Shown here in pieces: positions 1-8,221 of a stretch of 64,000 nt of DNA. This DNA is from Chitinophagaceae bacterium. Lineage in GTDB: Bacteria; Bacteroidota; Bacteroidia; Chitinophagales; Chitinophagaceae. A program made the translations under genes and the position numbers. The notes under the pieces are model-generated. The model was not told the origin of the DNA and searched no databases. It was given only the letters and a program-made list of their open reading frames with translations. The DNA lies in NCBI GenBank assembly GCA_016721385.1, contig JADKIE010000002.1, forward strand, positions 744,001 through 808,000. The letters are read 5' to 3'. Each line of letters begins with the position of its first letter. Positions within the stretch are counted from its first letter, which is position 1.

Positions 1-235
1 AGCAGGCCAATAAAACTACACACAACATCAGGTTTGCTGCAAGGCTGGCTGGACGTTGGAGCAATGGTCATTTTATCGCTGTTGTGCTTCATCTGGGCTG
101 GACGTTCAATCCTGGGCTTTTGTTTGTTAACCTGTACTTTTATATCTTTAATCAGCAGCGGTTCCGGGCGGACGGAATACTAATTCCAAACCTTCTGTAA
201 GCCCTGCCCGTTGGTAGCAATTCTAATTAAATTCA
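1..235 (+). repeat. Dispersed imperfect repeat, copy 1 (cut by window edge)
   Basis: This non-coding stretch carries three spaced copies of a GGCTGGACG-like motif, at 47-55, 96-104 and 167-174. The last sits in a 'ttccgggcggacg' context. The same order of motifs recurs at 799-1000 in the same orientation, so the lipoprotein gene at 336-761 is bracketed by direct copies. The copy ends near 'gttggtagcaatt'. Beyond this repeat I see no gene in the first 335 bases. The nature of the element is unknown; no transposase is nearby. Confidence 0.55.
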
Positions 236-335
236 AAGCTTATTTTGATTTATGTAAATACCTTTTAAATGCTTGACCCAATTTATGATATATTCATTTT
301 AAGAAACACACACCAATAACAATTAGTACATTTTT

Positions 336-761
336 ATGAAACATTCCTTTTCATTTCTTTTGATTTTAGTAATCTCAAGTTGTTCTCAAACAAAAAATAT
401 AGATAGAACATCAATTAGTGACAACGAAAGTTTTGTTATCACTGAAATTTCTACAGACAAAACTTATGGATTGACTTCTAAAAACCCAGTTGAAGTTGGT
501 GGAAATAATGGTAATAGCGGTCCATCAAATGAAAGGAAATACTTAAATATGCTGGCTGGTCCAAATGGGGAGAAAATAAGCTATTTTAGGGCAGGTAGTT
601 GTTGTCCTGTTAAAAGTAAAAAAGGCTTTATGGGTTACGCAATGCTTGATAATTATAGAGTAACTTGGGAAGGTACAATAGATACTGTTTCTATTTATAT
701 TAATATGTATGACAAGGGTGTATTAAAAGCACCAGTTGGCTTTACAATTAAGAAGGACTGA
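336..761 (+). CDS. Small lipoprotein of unknown function
   Basis: The 141-residue protein starts with a short type II signal peptide. The lipobox is VISSC, so the mature protein should begin at Cys16 as an acylated lipoprotein. The middle is rich in Gly, Asn and Ser. The C-terminal half has a Cys-Cys pair (GSCCPV) and a predicted beta-rich segment ending APVGFTIKK. Similar small Bacteroidota lipoproteins with an SCCP motif exist, and from memory some are mislabelled as 2-dehydro-3-deoxyphosphooctonate aldolase; nothing here supports an aldolase. It stands alone between two copies of a dispersed repeat, which suggests a movable or recently gained gene. Confidence 0.7.
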   Translation: MKHSFSFLLILVISSCSQTKNIDRTSISDNESFVITEISTDKTYGLTSKNPVEVGGNNGNSGPSNERKYLNMLAGPNGEKISYFRAGSCCPVKSKKGFMGYAMLDNYRVTWEGTIDTVSIYINMYDKGVLKAPVGFTIKKD

Positions 762-798
762 GTAAATTGAATTTATTCCTGAATTGAGAGAAGAACTG

Positions 799-1000
799 CT
801 ACCAACAAAAGTATTGCTGGCAAATGGGGCAGACGGAAGATCAATGAGCTGTAAATCAGTAATGCACTGCATCCCGGCTTGACGGAAGTTTGCTCAGCGG
901 ACAATTGTAAACTTGTAGTTTTAAATCACTATTCGGCTGCAGTTCCGGGCTTGACGATCAATGAATATCCCATCTGCAGCAATACTCGGTCGTTAGCAGC
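799..1000 (+). repeat. Dispersed inverted-repeat element, copy 2
   Basis: The element has imperfect inverted ends: GTATTGCTGG at 811-820 pairs with CAGCAATAC at 977-985. The flanks 'gctaccaac' and 'gttagcagc' extend the pairing. Inside are GGGCAGACG (about 827-835), GGCTTGACG (876-884) and GGGCTTGACG (947-956), in the same order as in copy 1. It is non-coding and looks like a small non-autonomous (MITE-like) element or a gene-cassette recombination site. Neither reading is proven. Confidence 0.6.
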
Positions 1001-1048
1001 AAAAGTTAACTCCGTTCAATTCGGGTTATAGTTACTTTTAAAATTAAG

Positions 1049-1984
1049 ATGAAACTTAAAAAGTTAAATAAATTACTCGTTGTTAGCCTGATTTGTTTTA
1101 TGCTATTTACAACTGCATATTCACAGGATTTATCCGGTTACTGGCAGGGTAGATTTAGAACCGATCAAAGACTTAACGGGGCTAGTAAAACCTTTTTTAT
1201 GAATATGGTGTTAATTCAAAACGGCCGGAAAATAGAGGGTCGTTTTAGTAATTCGGCATTAGATTTCCCAAACAATCCTGATGTTGTGTACGAAATATCG
1301 GGCATTATTGGAAAAAAGGAAAAGATACCTTCACGATTAATTCGTGGTAATATTTTATACAGCAGATTATTTGATGAAGTGGCTGAATATTTTTTATCTC
1401 TTGATGAGATAAAATATGATAAAAATGATTCGATTGAAGTGTTATATGGCAATTGGTCGGCAAACGGACTTATACCTCTTCGCAGTGATGGTTTTGCCGG
1501 ATCTTTTTGGGTAAGCAGGATACGCAGAAGTGATACTTTAAAAAAAGATATCGTCATGGATACCAGCTTAGCTTATCATTCCACCGATACAATTGTTAAA
1601 GAACCGGATATTGTGTTGATCCCTGCACAAATGGCAAAAAGAAAAAATTCTGAGGAGGGCCGCATAAAGGTAAATACAAAAAAAATTACTTTAAATATAT
1701 ACGACAATGGCACTGTTGACGGGGACACCGTAAGTGTTTTTTTTAATGGCAAGCTTCTATTGAGTCATCAGTTGGTTTCTGAAAAACCAATTACCCTAAA
1801 TCTTGAGCTTGAGGAAAGTTTGGTTAAAAATGAAATAATTTTGTTTGCTGAAAACCTGGGAAGCATATCACCCAATACCGCTCTTATTATCGTAAATGCC
1901 GGAGATAAACGCTATGAATTATTTTCCAATGCCGATTTGGGAAAAAATGCAGTATTGGTAATTGAGTATCATCTGAATGAATAA
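1049..1984 (+). CDS. Secreted protein with C-terminal beta-sandwich-like domain, unknown function
   Basis: The 311-residue protein has a Sec signal peptide (hydrophobic residues 8-23, cut after TAYSQ). The N-terminal region contains GYWQGRF and a pattern of alternating strands suggesting a small barrel or calycin-like fold. The last 100 residues contain LNIYDNGTVDGDTVSVFFNG and ENLGSISPNTALIIV. I know this pattern from C-terminal domains of exported Chitinophagaceae proteins, where its role is unknown. The gene lies between copies 2 and 3 of the dispersed repeat and has no operon partner. The start is the only ATG in front of a proper signal peptide. Confidence 0.75.
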   Translation: MKLKKLNKLLVVSLICFMLFTTAYSQDLSGYWQGRFRTDQRLNGASKTFFMNMVLIQNGRKIEGRFSNSALDFPNNPDVVYEISGIIGKKEKIPSRLIRGNILYSRLFDEVAEYFLSLDEIKYDKNDSIEVLYGNWSANGLIPLRSDGFAGSFWVSRIRRSDTLKKDIVMDTSLAYHSTDTIVKEPDIVLIPAQMAKRKNSEEGRIKVNTKKITLNIYDNGTVDGDTVSVFFNGKLLLSHQLVSEKPITLNLELEESLVKNEIILFAENLGSISPNTALIIVNAGDKRYELFSNADLGKNAVLVIEYHLNE

Positions 1985-1998
1985 CTTTGAGAAAAACT

Positions 1999-2070
1999 GC
2001 CATTGGTATTGGGTTTGCCAAAGTGTGGGGAGTGGAATTCTATTGCCCCCACCATCGGCAATACATGCCT
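1999..2070 (+). repeat. Dispersed inverted-repeat element, short copy 3
   Basis: GTATTG at 2006-2011 faces CAATAC at 2059-2064. Between them, 'ggaattctattgc' and 'ccaccatcggcaatac' match the reverse complement of the copy at 53229-53340. It follows directly after the stop of the gene ending at 1984. A 71-codon reading frame across it is not credible as a gene. Confidence 0.5.
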
Positions 2071-2279
2071 GCTACGTCGGTGAAAGTTATCAAATATCCC
2101 CTGTACATAATTTTATCAAAATACTTTTAATTATTACAGCCAGAGCGGATGTGTTTCTATTTTCTAAACATTGCCAAACAAAAAACCATTAATACTTTTC
2201 GCAATTATTTGTTCAACGGTAATATAAACCCGTTAATCTTTTTTATTTTTATTGCTTAAACAAAAAACCAACTTACAAT

Positions 2280-2945
2280 ATGGGTAAAATAATAAAATTT
2301 GGAGAAGATGTAGCCGGCTACAACATTCCGGTTTTAAACGAAAGAGAAATAAGAGCTGCGGCAGGTATATTGTTTTTAGCAACGTTTTTAGGGTTAATGC
2401 TAATAATATTTAAAGGCAATTTTGTGCCTATAAAATATATCATCACTTTATTTTTTGTGGATTTTATTATACGGGTTTTTATTAACCCAAAGTTTTCGCC
2501 TACGTTAATTATTGGGCGGCTGTTTGTGCGTAACCAAAATCCGGAGTATGTTGGTGCTAAGCAAAAAAAATTTTCGTGGATGATTGGGTTAATACTATCG
2601 GCTACTATGTTTGCGTTAATGGTGGTGGTAAATTCGTACAGCCCAATTACGGGTATTGTTTGTTTAATTTGTTTAATCTTTTTGTTTTTTGAATCGGCCT
2701 TTGGTATTTGCTTGGGTTGTAAAATGTATAATTTATTTTATAAAGATAAAGCACAGTATTGCCCCGGCGAGGTTTGCGATGTAAAGGCAAGGCAGGAAAT
2801 TCAAAAAACATCAGCCGCCCAACTTTTTGTTGTACTTGGTTTTGTTGGGCTGGTGTTTTTGTTGGCTTTTTTATTTAACGATAATTTTAAAAAGCCGCCT
2901 TACGATTTGTTTGGTGTTTTTGGTACAGAGCAGCCGGTAAAATAA
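2280..2945 (+). CDS. DUF4395 family integral membrane protein
   Basis: The 221-residue protein has four or five hydrophobic helices (about residues 27-47, 50-70, 100-118, 122-142 and 182-202). Between helices it carries the family signature FGICLGCKMYN. A cytosolic CPGEVC motif follows near residue 160, so Cys residues may bind metal or form disulfides. DUF4395 proteins are widespread membrane proteins of unknown function, sometimes found near thioredoxin-like or sulfur-related genes. No such partner lies next to it here. It converges on mnmG with about 5 bases between stop codons and is read from its own upstream region. Confidence 0.8.
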   Translation: MGKIIKFGEDVAGYNIPVLNEREIRAAAGILFLATFLGLMLIIFKGNFVPIKYIITLFFVDFIIRVFINPKFSPTLIIGRLFVRNQNPEYVGAKQKKFSWMIGLILSATMFALMVVVNSYSPITGIVCLICLIFLFFESAFGICLGCKMYNLFYKDKAQYCPGEVCDVKARQEIQKTSAAQLFVVLGFVGLVFLLAFLFNDNFKKPPYDLFGVFGTEQPVK

Positions 2946-2949
2946 AAAA

Positions 2950-4817
2950 TTACCTGCCCATATATACCATTAATATTTGTACATCGCTTGGGTTTACGCC
3001 ACTAATGCGGCTGGCCTGGCCAAGCGTATGTGGTCTTATTTTTTAAATTTTTGTTTCGCTTCTGTACCCAGCGATACTAATTTTTCGTAATCAAAATTAT
3101 CAGGTATTATTAAGTCTTCCAACTGGCTCATTTTAGCAACCAGCTCTTTTTCTTTTTCTATATAGGTTTCGTATTTTAATTGTATTTCGGCCTGTTCCAA
3201 TATTTCGCTGTCAAATGCTGCTAAGGCATTTTGTACCGCAGGCAATTGCATTTTCATTTGCTGCAAGCCAATATTGGGTCGCAAAACCAATTGCGCTATT
3301 TTTTGTTTTTGTACTAACGGCGACGATTGTACGCTTTCTAAATAAGCATTGGCTTCATCGGGTTCAATAAATACAGTGCTTAGCACTTGTTTTAGTTTTT
3401 CTACTTTTTCCTTTTTTTCTTTTACTCTGTCCATTCGCTGCTGCGATGCCAAACCCAGGCGATAGCTTTTTTCGGTAAGGCGCAAATCAGCATTATCTTG
3501 CCTGAGTAATGTTCTGTACTCGGCCCTGCTGGTAAACATTCTGTAGGGTTCGTCTGTTCCTTTGTTTATTAAATCATCTATCAATACACCAATATAAGCT
3601 TCGCTTCTTTTTATAATAAACGGATCTAATTCTTTTGCTTTTTGGTTTGCATTTATTCCTGCGATTAATCCCTGACGAACCGCTTCTTCGTAACCCGTGG
3701 TTCCATTTATTTGCCCTGCAAAAAACAGATTTTCTATTAGCTTTGTTTCAAGGCTAAATTTTAGTTGTGTAGGCGGAAAATAATCGTATTCTATAGCATA
3801 GCCGGGCCTAAACATTTTGCAGTTTTCGAACCCTGGAACCAACTTAAGTGCTTGATACTGAACACATTCTGGTAACGACGATGAAAACCCATTTACATAA
3901 ATCTCTACGGTATTAAAACCTTCGGGCTCTACAAATAATTGATGCCTGTCTCTTTCGGCAAAGCGATTTATTTTATCTTCTATACTTGGGCAATACCGTG
4001 GCCCTGTGCCCTGTATTCGGCCTTGAAACATGGGGCTTTTTTCGAACCCGGTTTTTAAAATTTCATGTACAGCTTGGCTGGTGTATGTAATCCAGCAGCT
4101 TTTTTGTTGAGTTGGTAACAGCTTTTTGGTATTGGTATAGCTAAAGCCCACAATTTCGTTATCGCCTGTTTGCTCTTCCATTTTAGAGTAATCGAGGCTT
4201 CGGCCGTCAATACGTGGTGGTGTGCCTGTTTTTAACCGATCGCTTTCAAAACCAAGGCTTACCAATTGCTCGGTAATGCCTGTGGCTGCTTTTTCGGCCA
4301 TGCGGCCTCCACCTATTTGTTTTTCGCCAATATGTATAATTCCGTTTAAAAATGTGCCATTGGTTAAAACCACCGATTTTGCTTTTATTTTGTGCCCTAA
4401 GCCTGTTACAACCCCGTAAACACGTCCATCTTTTACCATAAGGCTGTTTACCATATCCTGATAAAAATCTACATTTGGTGTTTGCTCCAGCATTTCTCTC
4501 CATTTGGTTGCAAACAACATTCTGTCGCTTTGTGCTCTTGGGCTCCACATAGCCGGGCCTTTGCTTCTATTTAGCATTCTAAACTGAATCATGCTTTCGT
4601 CGGTAACAATGCCGCTCTACCCACCCATTGCATCAATTTCCCTAACAATTTGCCCTTTTGCAATCCCCCCCATCGCAGGGTTACAGCTCATCTGGGCAAT
4701 GGTTTGCATGTTCATGGTAATCAGCAGCACTTTGCTGCCCAGGTTTGCGGCGGCGGCGGCGGCCTCACAACCGGCGTGGCCAGCGCCAACAACTATAATA
4801 TCGTATTGAGGAAACAT
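2950..4817 (-). pseudogene. mnmG: tRNA uridine 5-carboxymethylaminomethyl modification enzyme MnmG, interrupted by a stop and a frameshift
   Basis: MnmG (GidA) works with MnmE to install the cmnm5 group on U34 of certain tRNAs. The N-terminal FAD-binding Rossmann motif GAGHAGCEAA, the CNPAMGG segment, RMLNRSKGPAMWSPRAQ, YCPSIEDK and the FTSRAEYR motif are all present. Two defects occur. An in-frame TAG at 4617-4619 separates EIDAMGG from SGIVTDES, where relatives have a sense codon. Near 3040 a missing A in an A run ends the frame early at 3036; with the base restored the normal tail KIRPHTLGQASRIS continues to the stop at 2950, giving about 622 residues. Everything else is intact. Sequence error is likelier than decay for the frameshift, while the stop needs checking. 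Confidence 0.9.
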
Positions 4818-4825
4818 ATTGGCTG

Positions 4826-4833
4826 CAAAGATA
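4826..4833 (-). promoter_or_regulatory. Putative -7 box (TATCTTTG) of mnmG
   Basis: TATCTTTG matches the Bacteroidota -7 consensus TAnnTTTG. It ends 8 bases before the ATG at 4817, so any leader would be only a few bases long. No clear -33 TTG was found. Confidence 0.4.
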
Positions 4834-4868
4834 CTATTTGCCTTTCAGGCGTAGAGATAAGAAAGCTA

Positions 4869-5477
4869 TTACGTTAAGTTTTCAAATTGTTTAAGCTGTT
4901 TTTGCTGTTCTAATATATCATTTACCGCTTCGCCTGCGTTTAGTTGATTAAACTCGTAAGCGCCAAAACCAGAGAGCTTTTGTAAATGATCTTTTTGGGT
5001 TATTAGGAATTCTTCTTGTACAGAAGTGGCTGTAATTTCAGAAATATTAAGCTGGGTTATTTTATCGACCATTGCTAAACAAAGCGGAAAGAGCGTTTTT
5101 TGGTATAATTTTTCAAAATATCGTTTAGTTTCGTAAACATCTACCCTATGCCCCCTGTTTTTATTATGAAAAATATTTTCTACTCTGATATTTATAAAAT
5201 TCCAACAAAGCTTCAAATCCTCCTCATTCTTTAAGTTGAAGTAGGCAACAGGCACAATATGATCAAATTGCCATTTGGTAGAGAAGTTCTCCCAATTTAA
5301 CTCATCATTAAATTGTATTTCAATCCATTTTCTAAAGTTTTCAATATCTAAACCGAAATATGGTGCATATTGGCTACTCTTGTTTTTTTCAAGAATGTAC
5401 CTACGCAGGGCTATTTGCCATTTCCGTTTTTCTTTAAAATTAAAATCGGCATCAGATATACTTTTTCCGTTACTCAT
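4869..5477 (-). CDS. HNH-endonuclease-like protein
   Basis: The 202-residue protein has a central segment KWQFDHIVPVAYF followed about 20 residues later by LCWNFINIRVEN and HNKNRG. This order (an Asp-His pair with I-V-P, then N and N/H residues) resembles the beta-beta-alpha metal site of HNH nucleases. The flanks are helical and lysine-rich, and no restriction or toxin partner is adjacent. It has no signal peptide, so it is probably cytosolic. The start ATG at 5477 is only 4 bases after a TAGCTTTG promoter box. The gene may be a solitary accessory nuclease; catalytic activity is inferred from the motif alone. Confidence 0.6.
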   Translation of the reverse strand: MSNGKSISDADFNFKEKRKWQIALRRYILEKNKSSQYAPYFGLDIENFRKWIEIQFNDELNWENFSTKWQFDHIVPVAYFNLKNEEDLKLCWNFINIRVENIFHNKNRGHRVDVYETKRYFEKLYQKTLFPLCLAMVDKITQLNISEITATSVQEEFLITQKDHLQKLSGFGAYEFNQLNAGEAVNDILEQQKQLKQFENLT

Positions 5478-5481
5478 TTTA

Positions 5482-5489
5482 CAAAGCTA
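5482..5489 (-). promoter_or_regulatory. -7 box (TAGCTTTG) 4 bases before the HNH-like gene
   Basis: TAGCTTTG fits TAnnTTTG and is followed by TAAA and then the ATG at 5477. The expected transcription start would fall on or next to the start codon, so the mRNA may be leaderless. Confidence 0.5.
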
Positions 5490-5495
5490 ATAAAT

Positions 5496-5570
5496 GTTTC
5501 GGCATGAAACAGGGATTCGTGAAACCAATTAATAATAACCGTTTCTGGTTGAAACAGGGATTTGTGAAAC
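5496..5570. repeat. Two-unit tandem repeat with GTTTC-N5-GAAAC hairpins
   Basis: GTTTC-ggcat-GAAAC at 5496-5510 and GTTTC-tggtt-GAAAC at 5541-5555 are each followed by 'agggattygtgaaac'. The period is 45 bases. The pair lies between the HNH-like gene and ybeY. It may act as an operator or RNA hairpin. There are only two units and the spacing is too short for a CRISPR array. Confidence 0.5.
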
Positions 5571-5574
5571 TGTT

Positions 5575-6000
5575 TTAAAGGTAGGCTTGTAGGTATTTTG
5601 CCTCTCCTTTACGCATTTTAGCAATTTCTGCAGCAGTTTTATCTCTATATCCGCAAAGGTGCAGGGCGCCATGAAAAACAACTCTATGTATTTCTTCTTT
5701 AAAAGAGGTTTGATGTGTTTGGGCGTTTTCCCTCACTCTGTCTAAACTAATATAAATCTCACCCTGCACAGGTTGGTTTTTGTGCGCCAGATTAAAGGTT
5801 ATAATATCGGTATAATATTTATGTTGCAAAAATTGCTGGTTAATGCCAAGCAAATAATCGTCGGTGCAAAAAATATAATTTAACGTTTCCAGCTTTATGC
5901 CTTCCTTTTTAAACAGGCTTTGCAAAAACCGTTTTAATTTGTTTTTGTCTTTAATAAAAGAAGGTTTTACTTCTAAATAATAAAAAGATACTTTTGGCAT
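5575..6000 (-). CDS. ybeY: Endoribonuclease YbeY (rRNA maturation factor)
   Basis: YbeY is a zinc-dependent RNase needed for 16S rRNA 3' end maturation and ribosome quality control. The protein is 141 residues, a normal length. The metal-binding motif appears as VFHGALHLCGYRDKT near residues 108-120. The first two His match the usual HGxLHLxGYDH pattern; the third His position is replaced by Arg-Asp-Lys, a variant I associate with Bacteroidota members. An upstream segment DIITFNLAHK fits the family. It is monocistronic or weakly linked to the downstream HNH-like gene, with the tandem repeat in between. Confidence 0.88.
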   Translation of the reverse strand: MPKVSFYYLEVKPSFIKDKNKLKRFLQSLFKKEGIKLETLNYIFCTDDYLLGINQQFLQHKYYTDIITFNLAHKNQPVQGEIYISLDRVRENAQTHQTSFKEEIHRVVFHGALHLCGYRDKTAAEIAKMRKGEAKYLQAYL

Positions 6001-6044
6001 AAGCTATTTTCTTATATCGAAATTATATAAGAATTTTGAATTGG

Positions 6045-6052
6045 TAACTTTG
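6045..6052 (+). promoter_or_regulatory. Putative -7 box (TAACTTTG) for feoA-nadD
   Basis: TAACTTTG ends 22 bases before the ATG at 6075. It lies in the 75-base gap between divergent ybeY and feoA. Confidence 0.35.
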
Positions 6053-6074
6053 TACTATTAATGGATTGATTATT

Positions 6075-6323
6075 ATGGCTAAACGATTGTCGGAAATAAG
6101 GGTTGGAAAAAGGGTAATTATTAAATCTTTTGAAAACGACGAGCTTTTTTTAAAATTGATGGAAATGGGTTTGGTGCCGGGTGAAGTTGTTTTGGTAGAT
6201 CATATTGCGCCACTTGGCGACCCTATCTCTATTTATGTATCTGGCTATTGTTTAAGTCTGCGTATTGATGAAGCCGAAGGAATAATAGTGGAAGATGAAC
6301 CTGTTTTAAATATAATTAATTGA
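6075..6323 (+). CDS. feoA: FeoA family protein
   Basis: The 82-residue protein is a small SH3-like barrel of the FeoA family, with LSEIRVGKRVIIKSF, MEMGLVPGEVV and the closing LRIDEAEGIIVE. FeoA modulates the ferrous iron channel FeoB on the cytosolic side. No feoB is in this window; the next gene, 13 bases on, is nadD. The protein may therefore be a stand-alone FeoA-type regulator. I use the ATG at 6075 (MAKRLSE) and not the upstream TTG, because the family begins with this helix. Confidence 0.82.
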   Translation: MAKRLSEIRVGKRVIIKSFENDELFLKLMEMGLVPGEVVLVDHIAPLGDPISIYVSGYCLSLRIDEAEGIIVEDEPVLNIIN

Positions 6324-6336
6324 TTTATAATTGTTT

Positions 6337-6909
6337 ATGAAGATTGGCCTTTATTTTGGATCTTTTAACCCCATACATGTTGGCCATTTAATTATAGCTA
6401 ACCATTGTGCAACACAAACCGATTTAGATAAAGTGTGGTTTGTAGTATCGCCCCAAAACCCTTTTAAAAATTCCAATACATTATTAAACGAATACCACCG
6501 ATTACACATGGTTAACAGCGCCATTGAAGATGCGCCAAAACTAAAAGCAAGTTCGGTTGAGTTTAAATTACCCAAACCCTCTTACACAATAGACACCTTA
6601 ACTTACTTAAAGGAAAAATATCCGCAACATAGCTTTTGTATTATCATGGGCAGCGATAGTTTTCAAAACTTAGATAAATGGAAAAACTATAAACTGCTTA
6701 TAAAAAACCATCCCCTGTATATTTACAAACGTCCGGGGTTTGAGATAAACAATACTATTGGTGCAACTATTGTACCGTTAGAAGCGCCACTTTTGGATAT
6801 TTCGAGTACACATATACGTAAGTTAGTGAAGGAAAAAAAATCTATTCGCTTTTTAGTACCCGATGCGGTAGAAAAAGAAATTGAAAGCAATAATTATTAC
6901 AGGGGGTAA
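6337..6909 (+). CDS. nadD: Nicotinate-nucleotide adenylyltransferase
   Basis: NadD adenylates nicotinate mononucleotide to deamido-NAD, the step shared by de novo synthesis and salvage. The 190-residue protein opens with the nucleotidyltransferase motif GLYFGSFNPIHVGHL, where the (H/T)xGH element binds ATP. The second signature ISSTHIRKLV lies near residue 155, and SFCIIMGSDSF near residue 105 fits the family. It follows feoA by 13 bases and is probably co-transcribed. The ATG at 6337 is preferred over a TTG two codons earlier. Other NAD genes occur at 11.2, 21.3 and 22.8 kb. Confidence 0.93.
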   Translation: MKIGLYFGSFNPIHVGHLIIANHCATQTDLDKVWFVVSPQNPFKNSNTLLNEYHRLHMVNSAIEDAPKLKASSVEFKLPKPSYTIDTLTYLKEKYPQHSFCIIMGSDSFQNLDKWKNYKLLIKNHPLYIYKRPGFEINNTIGATIVPLEAPLLDISSTHIRKLVKEKKSIRFLVPDAVEKEIESNNYYRG

Positions 6910-6910
6910 A

Positions 6911-8176
6911 CTAAAAAATCCATCCCAGTAAAAGGCAAAATAATACAATAAACGGTGTGGCAATTTTAGTAAACTGAAGTATGCCAAAGGTTAAGGCAAT
7001 AACGCCAATATTTAAAACGCTAATCATGTTTAATTGCATAACCGGCACATCTTTTAAAAGATAAAAAGTAGCCGCCCACATTATACCAACCACCACAGCA
7101 TTGATGCCTTCCAAAGAGCGATACACTACAACATATTTGTGCAACATGTGCCAAACCGGAAAAAAGAATAATACCAACAAAGCGCTTGGTAAAAAAATGG
7201 CAAATGAGCCTATTACACAACCCAGTACCTGCTTTGCTTTTCCTTCATCTTTTAGCGCTAAACCGCCGGTAAGCGAAGCAATGGAAAAAACCGGGCCCGG
7301 AATTGCCCTTACCATTCCGGCACCGGTAAGCAACTCTTCTTTTTCTATTTTGATAATATTTTGATCTTTATTTTGAACCCTTGGGTGTGAAGGCCTTGCT
7401 ACAAACTGATCCAGCATCAAGGGAATTAAAACATCACCACCCCCAAAAACAAAACTTCCAAAACGGTAATTCATTTCAAATAAATTATAGGCCTTTCGGT
7501 TTTCCCAGTTTTGTTTACGTGCTGTTTCGCTTAATATTCCTGCTATTACAAAAATGAGTAAGAAAACCCAAATGTTCGTCCACCGGATATGCCTTGGTTT
7601 TATTTTCTCAGCCTCAATAATTCTTCGATCGCTAAAGTTGGTAGCTATACCTCCTGCAACAATTAAAGCAGGAATAATCCACGGCGCTTTAAAAAGTAAA
7701 TACGATGTAACTAAAGCGCAAAGCATTATTATTTGTGTAATGGTATTTTTTACAGAATGCTGAAAGGCCCTAATAGCTGCATATGCCAAAAACCCAATGG
7801 CCATTGGTTGTACAAATTGAAAAATACTTGTACCTAACCTGTTGTTACCAATGCTGCCAACTAAAAAAGACAAAGCGCCCATTAAAATACTTGCCGGAAA
7901 AACCCAAATTATAAGTGTTAGTACAGCAAGGGGTACACCGCCTCTTTTATATCCGATTAGTGTAAGTGTTTGTGTAGATGAAGCGCCGGGTAATAGTTGA
8001 CAAAAAGAGTTGTACTCCATCAACTCGTCTTTTGTAATATCCTTTCTCCTGTCTACAAATGTTTTCATCATCATACCAATGTGTCCCTGTGGGCCGCCAA
8101 AAGCAGTAATGCTATGCAAAAAAACAGCTTTTAAAAAAGGTATATGACGCAGTAGTTTCAAGGAATGAATATACAA
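6911..8176 (-). CDS. chrA: Chromate transporter family protein ChrA (fused, two-domain)
   Basis: ChrA proteins export chromate or related oxyanions across the inner membrane. The roughly 420-residue length is the long form with two homologous halves. The first half has the signature TAFGGPQGHIGM and QLLPGASSTQT; the second has FVFGGGDVLIPLM and GPVFSIASL. About ten to twelve hydrophobic helices are present. No ATG begins the frame: TTG at 8176 or TTG at 8161 (KLLRHIPFLK) must serve. The TTG at 8176 overlaps the T tract of the terminator of the upstream gene, so 8161 may be the true start. It converges on nadD with a one-base gap. Confidence 0.88.
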   Translation of the reverse strand: MYIHSLKLLRHIPFLKAVFLHSITAFGGPQGHIGMMMKTFVDRRKDITKDELMEYNSFCQLLPGASSTQTLTLIGYKRGGVPLAVLTLIIWVFPASILMGALSFLVGSIGNNRLGTSIFQFVQPMAIGFLAYAAIRAFQHSVKNTITQIIMLCALVTSYLLFKAPWIIPALIVAGGIATNFSDRRIIEAEKIKPRHIRWTNIWVFLLIFVIAGILSETARKQNWENRKAYNLFEMNYRFGSFVFGGGDVLIPLMLDQFVARPSHPRVQNKDQNIIKIEKEELLTGAGMVRAIPGPVFSIASLTGGLALKDEGKAKQVLGCVIGSFAIFLPSALLVLFFFPVWHMLHKYVVVYRSLEGINAVVVGIMWAATFYLLKDVPVMQLNMISVLNIGVIALTFGILQFTKIATPFIVLFCLLLGWIF

Positions 8177-8199
8177 AAAAAGTCGCCATTTAGGCGACT
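8174..8199 (-). terminator. Rho-independent terminator of the lipoprotein gene at 8222-8689
   Basis: A perfect 7-bp stem AGTCGCC/GGCGACT with a 5-base loop lies at 8181-8199. On the minus strand a T tract (8175-8180) follows it. It sits directly in front of chrA and should separate the two transcripts. Confidence 0.75.
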
Positions 8200-8221
8200 C
8201 TGCTAATTGAAATGTTTTGTT

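Noticed and set aside
1..1000. Classical integron attC sites
   Set aside because: The repeats resemble cassette borders in layout, but the GTTRRRY/RYYYAAC cores are not convincing and no integrase is present.
1977..2192. 71-codon plus-strand frame after the secreted protein gene
   Set aside because: It runs through the dispersed repeat, has no protein-like composition and no homologue I know.
2950..4817. Alternative genetic code reading TAG or TGA as sense
   Set aside because: Many intact genes in the window end in TAA or TAG at the expected position; only two internal stops were found, one TAG and one TGA.
5496..5570. Possible CRISPR repeat pair
   Set aside because: There are only two units, the period is 45 bases, the gap between conserved parts is too short for spacers, and no cas gene is near.
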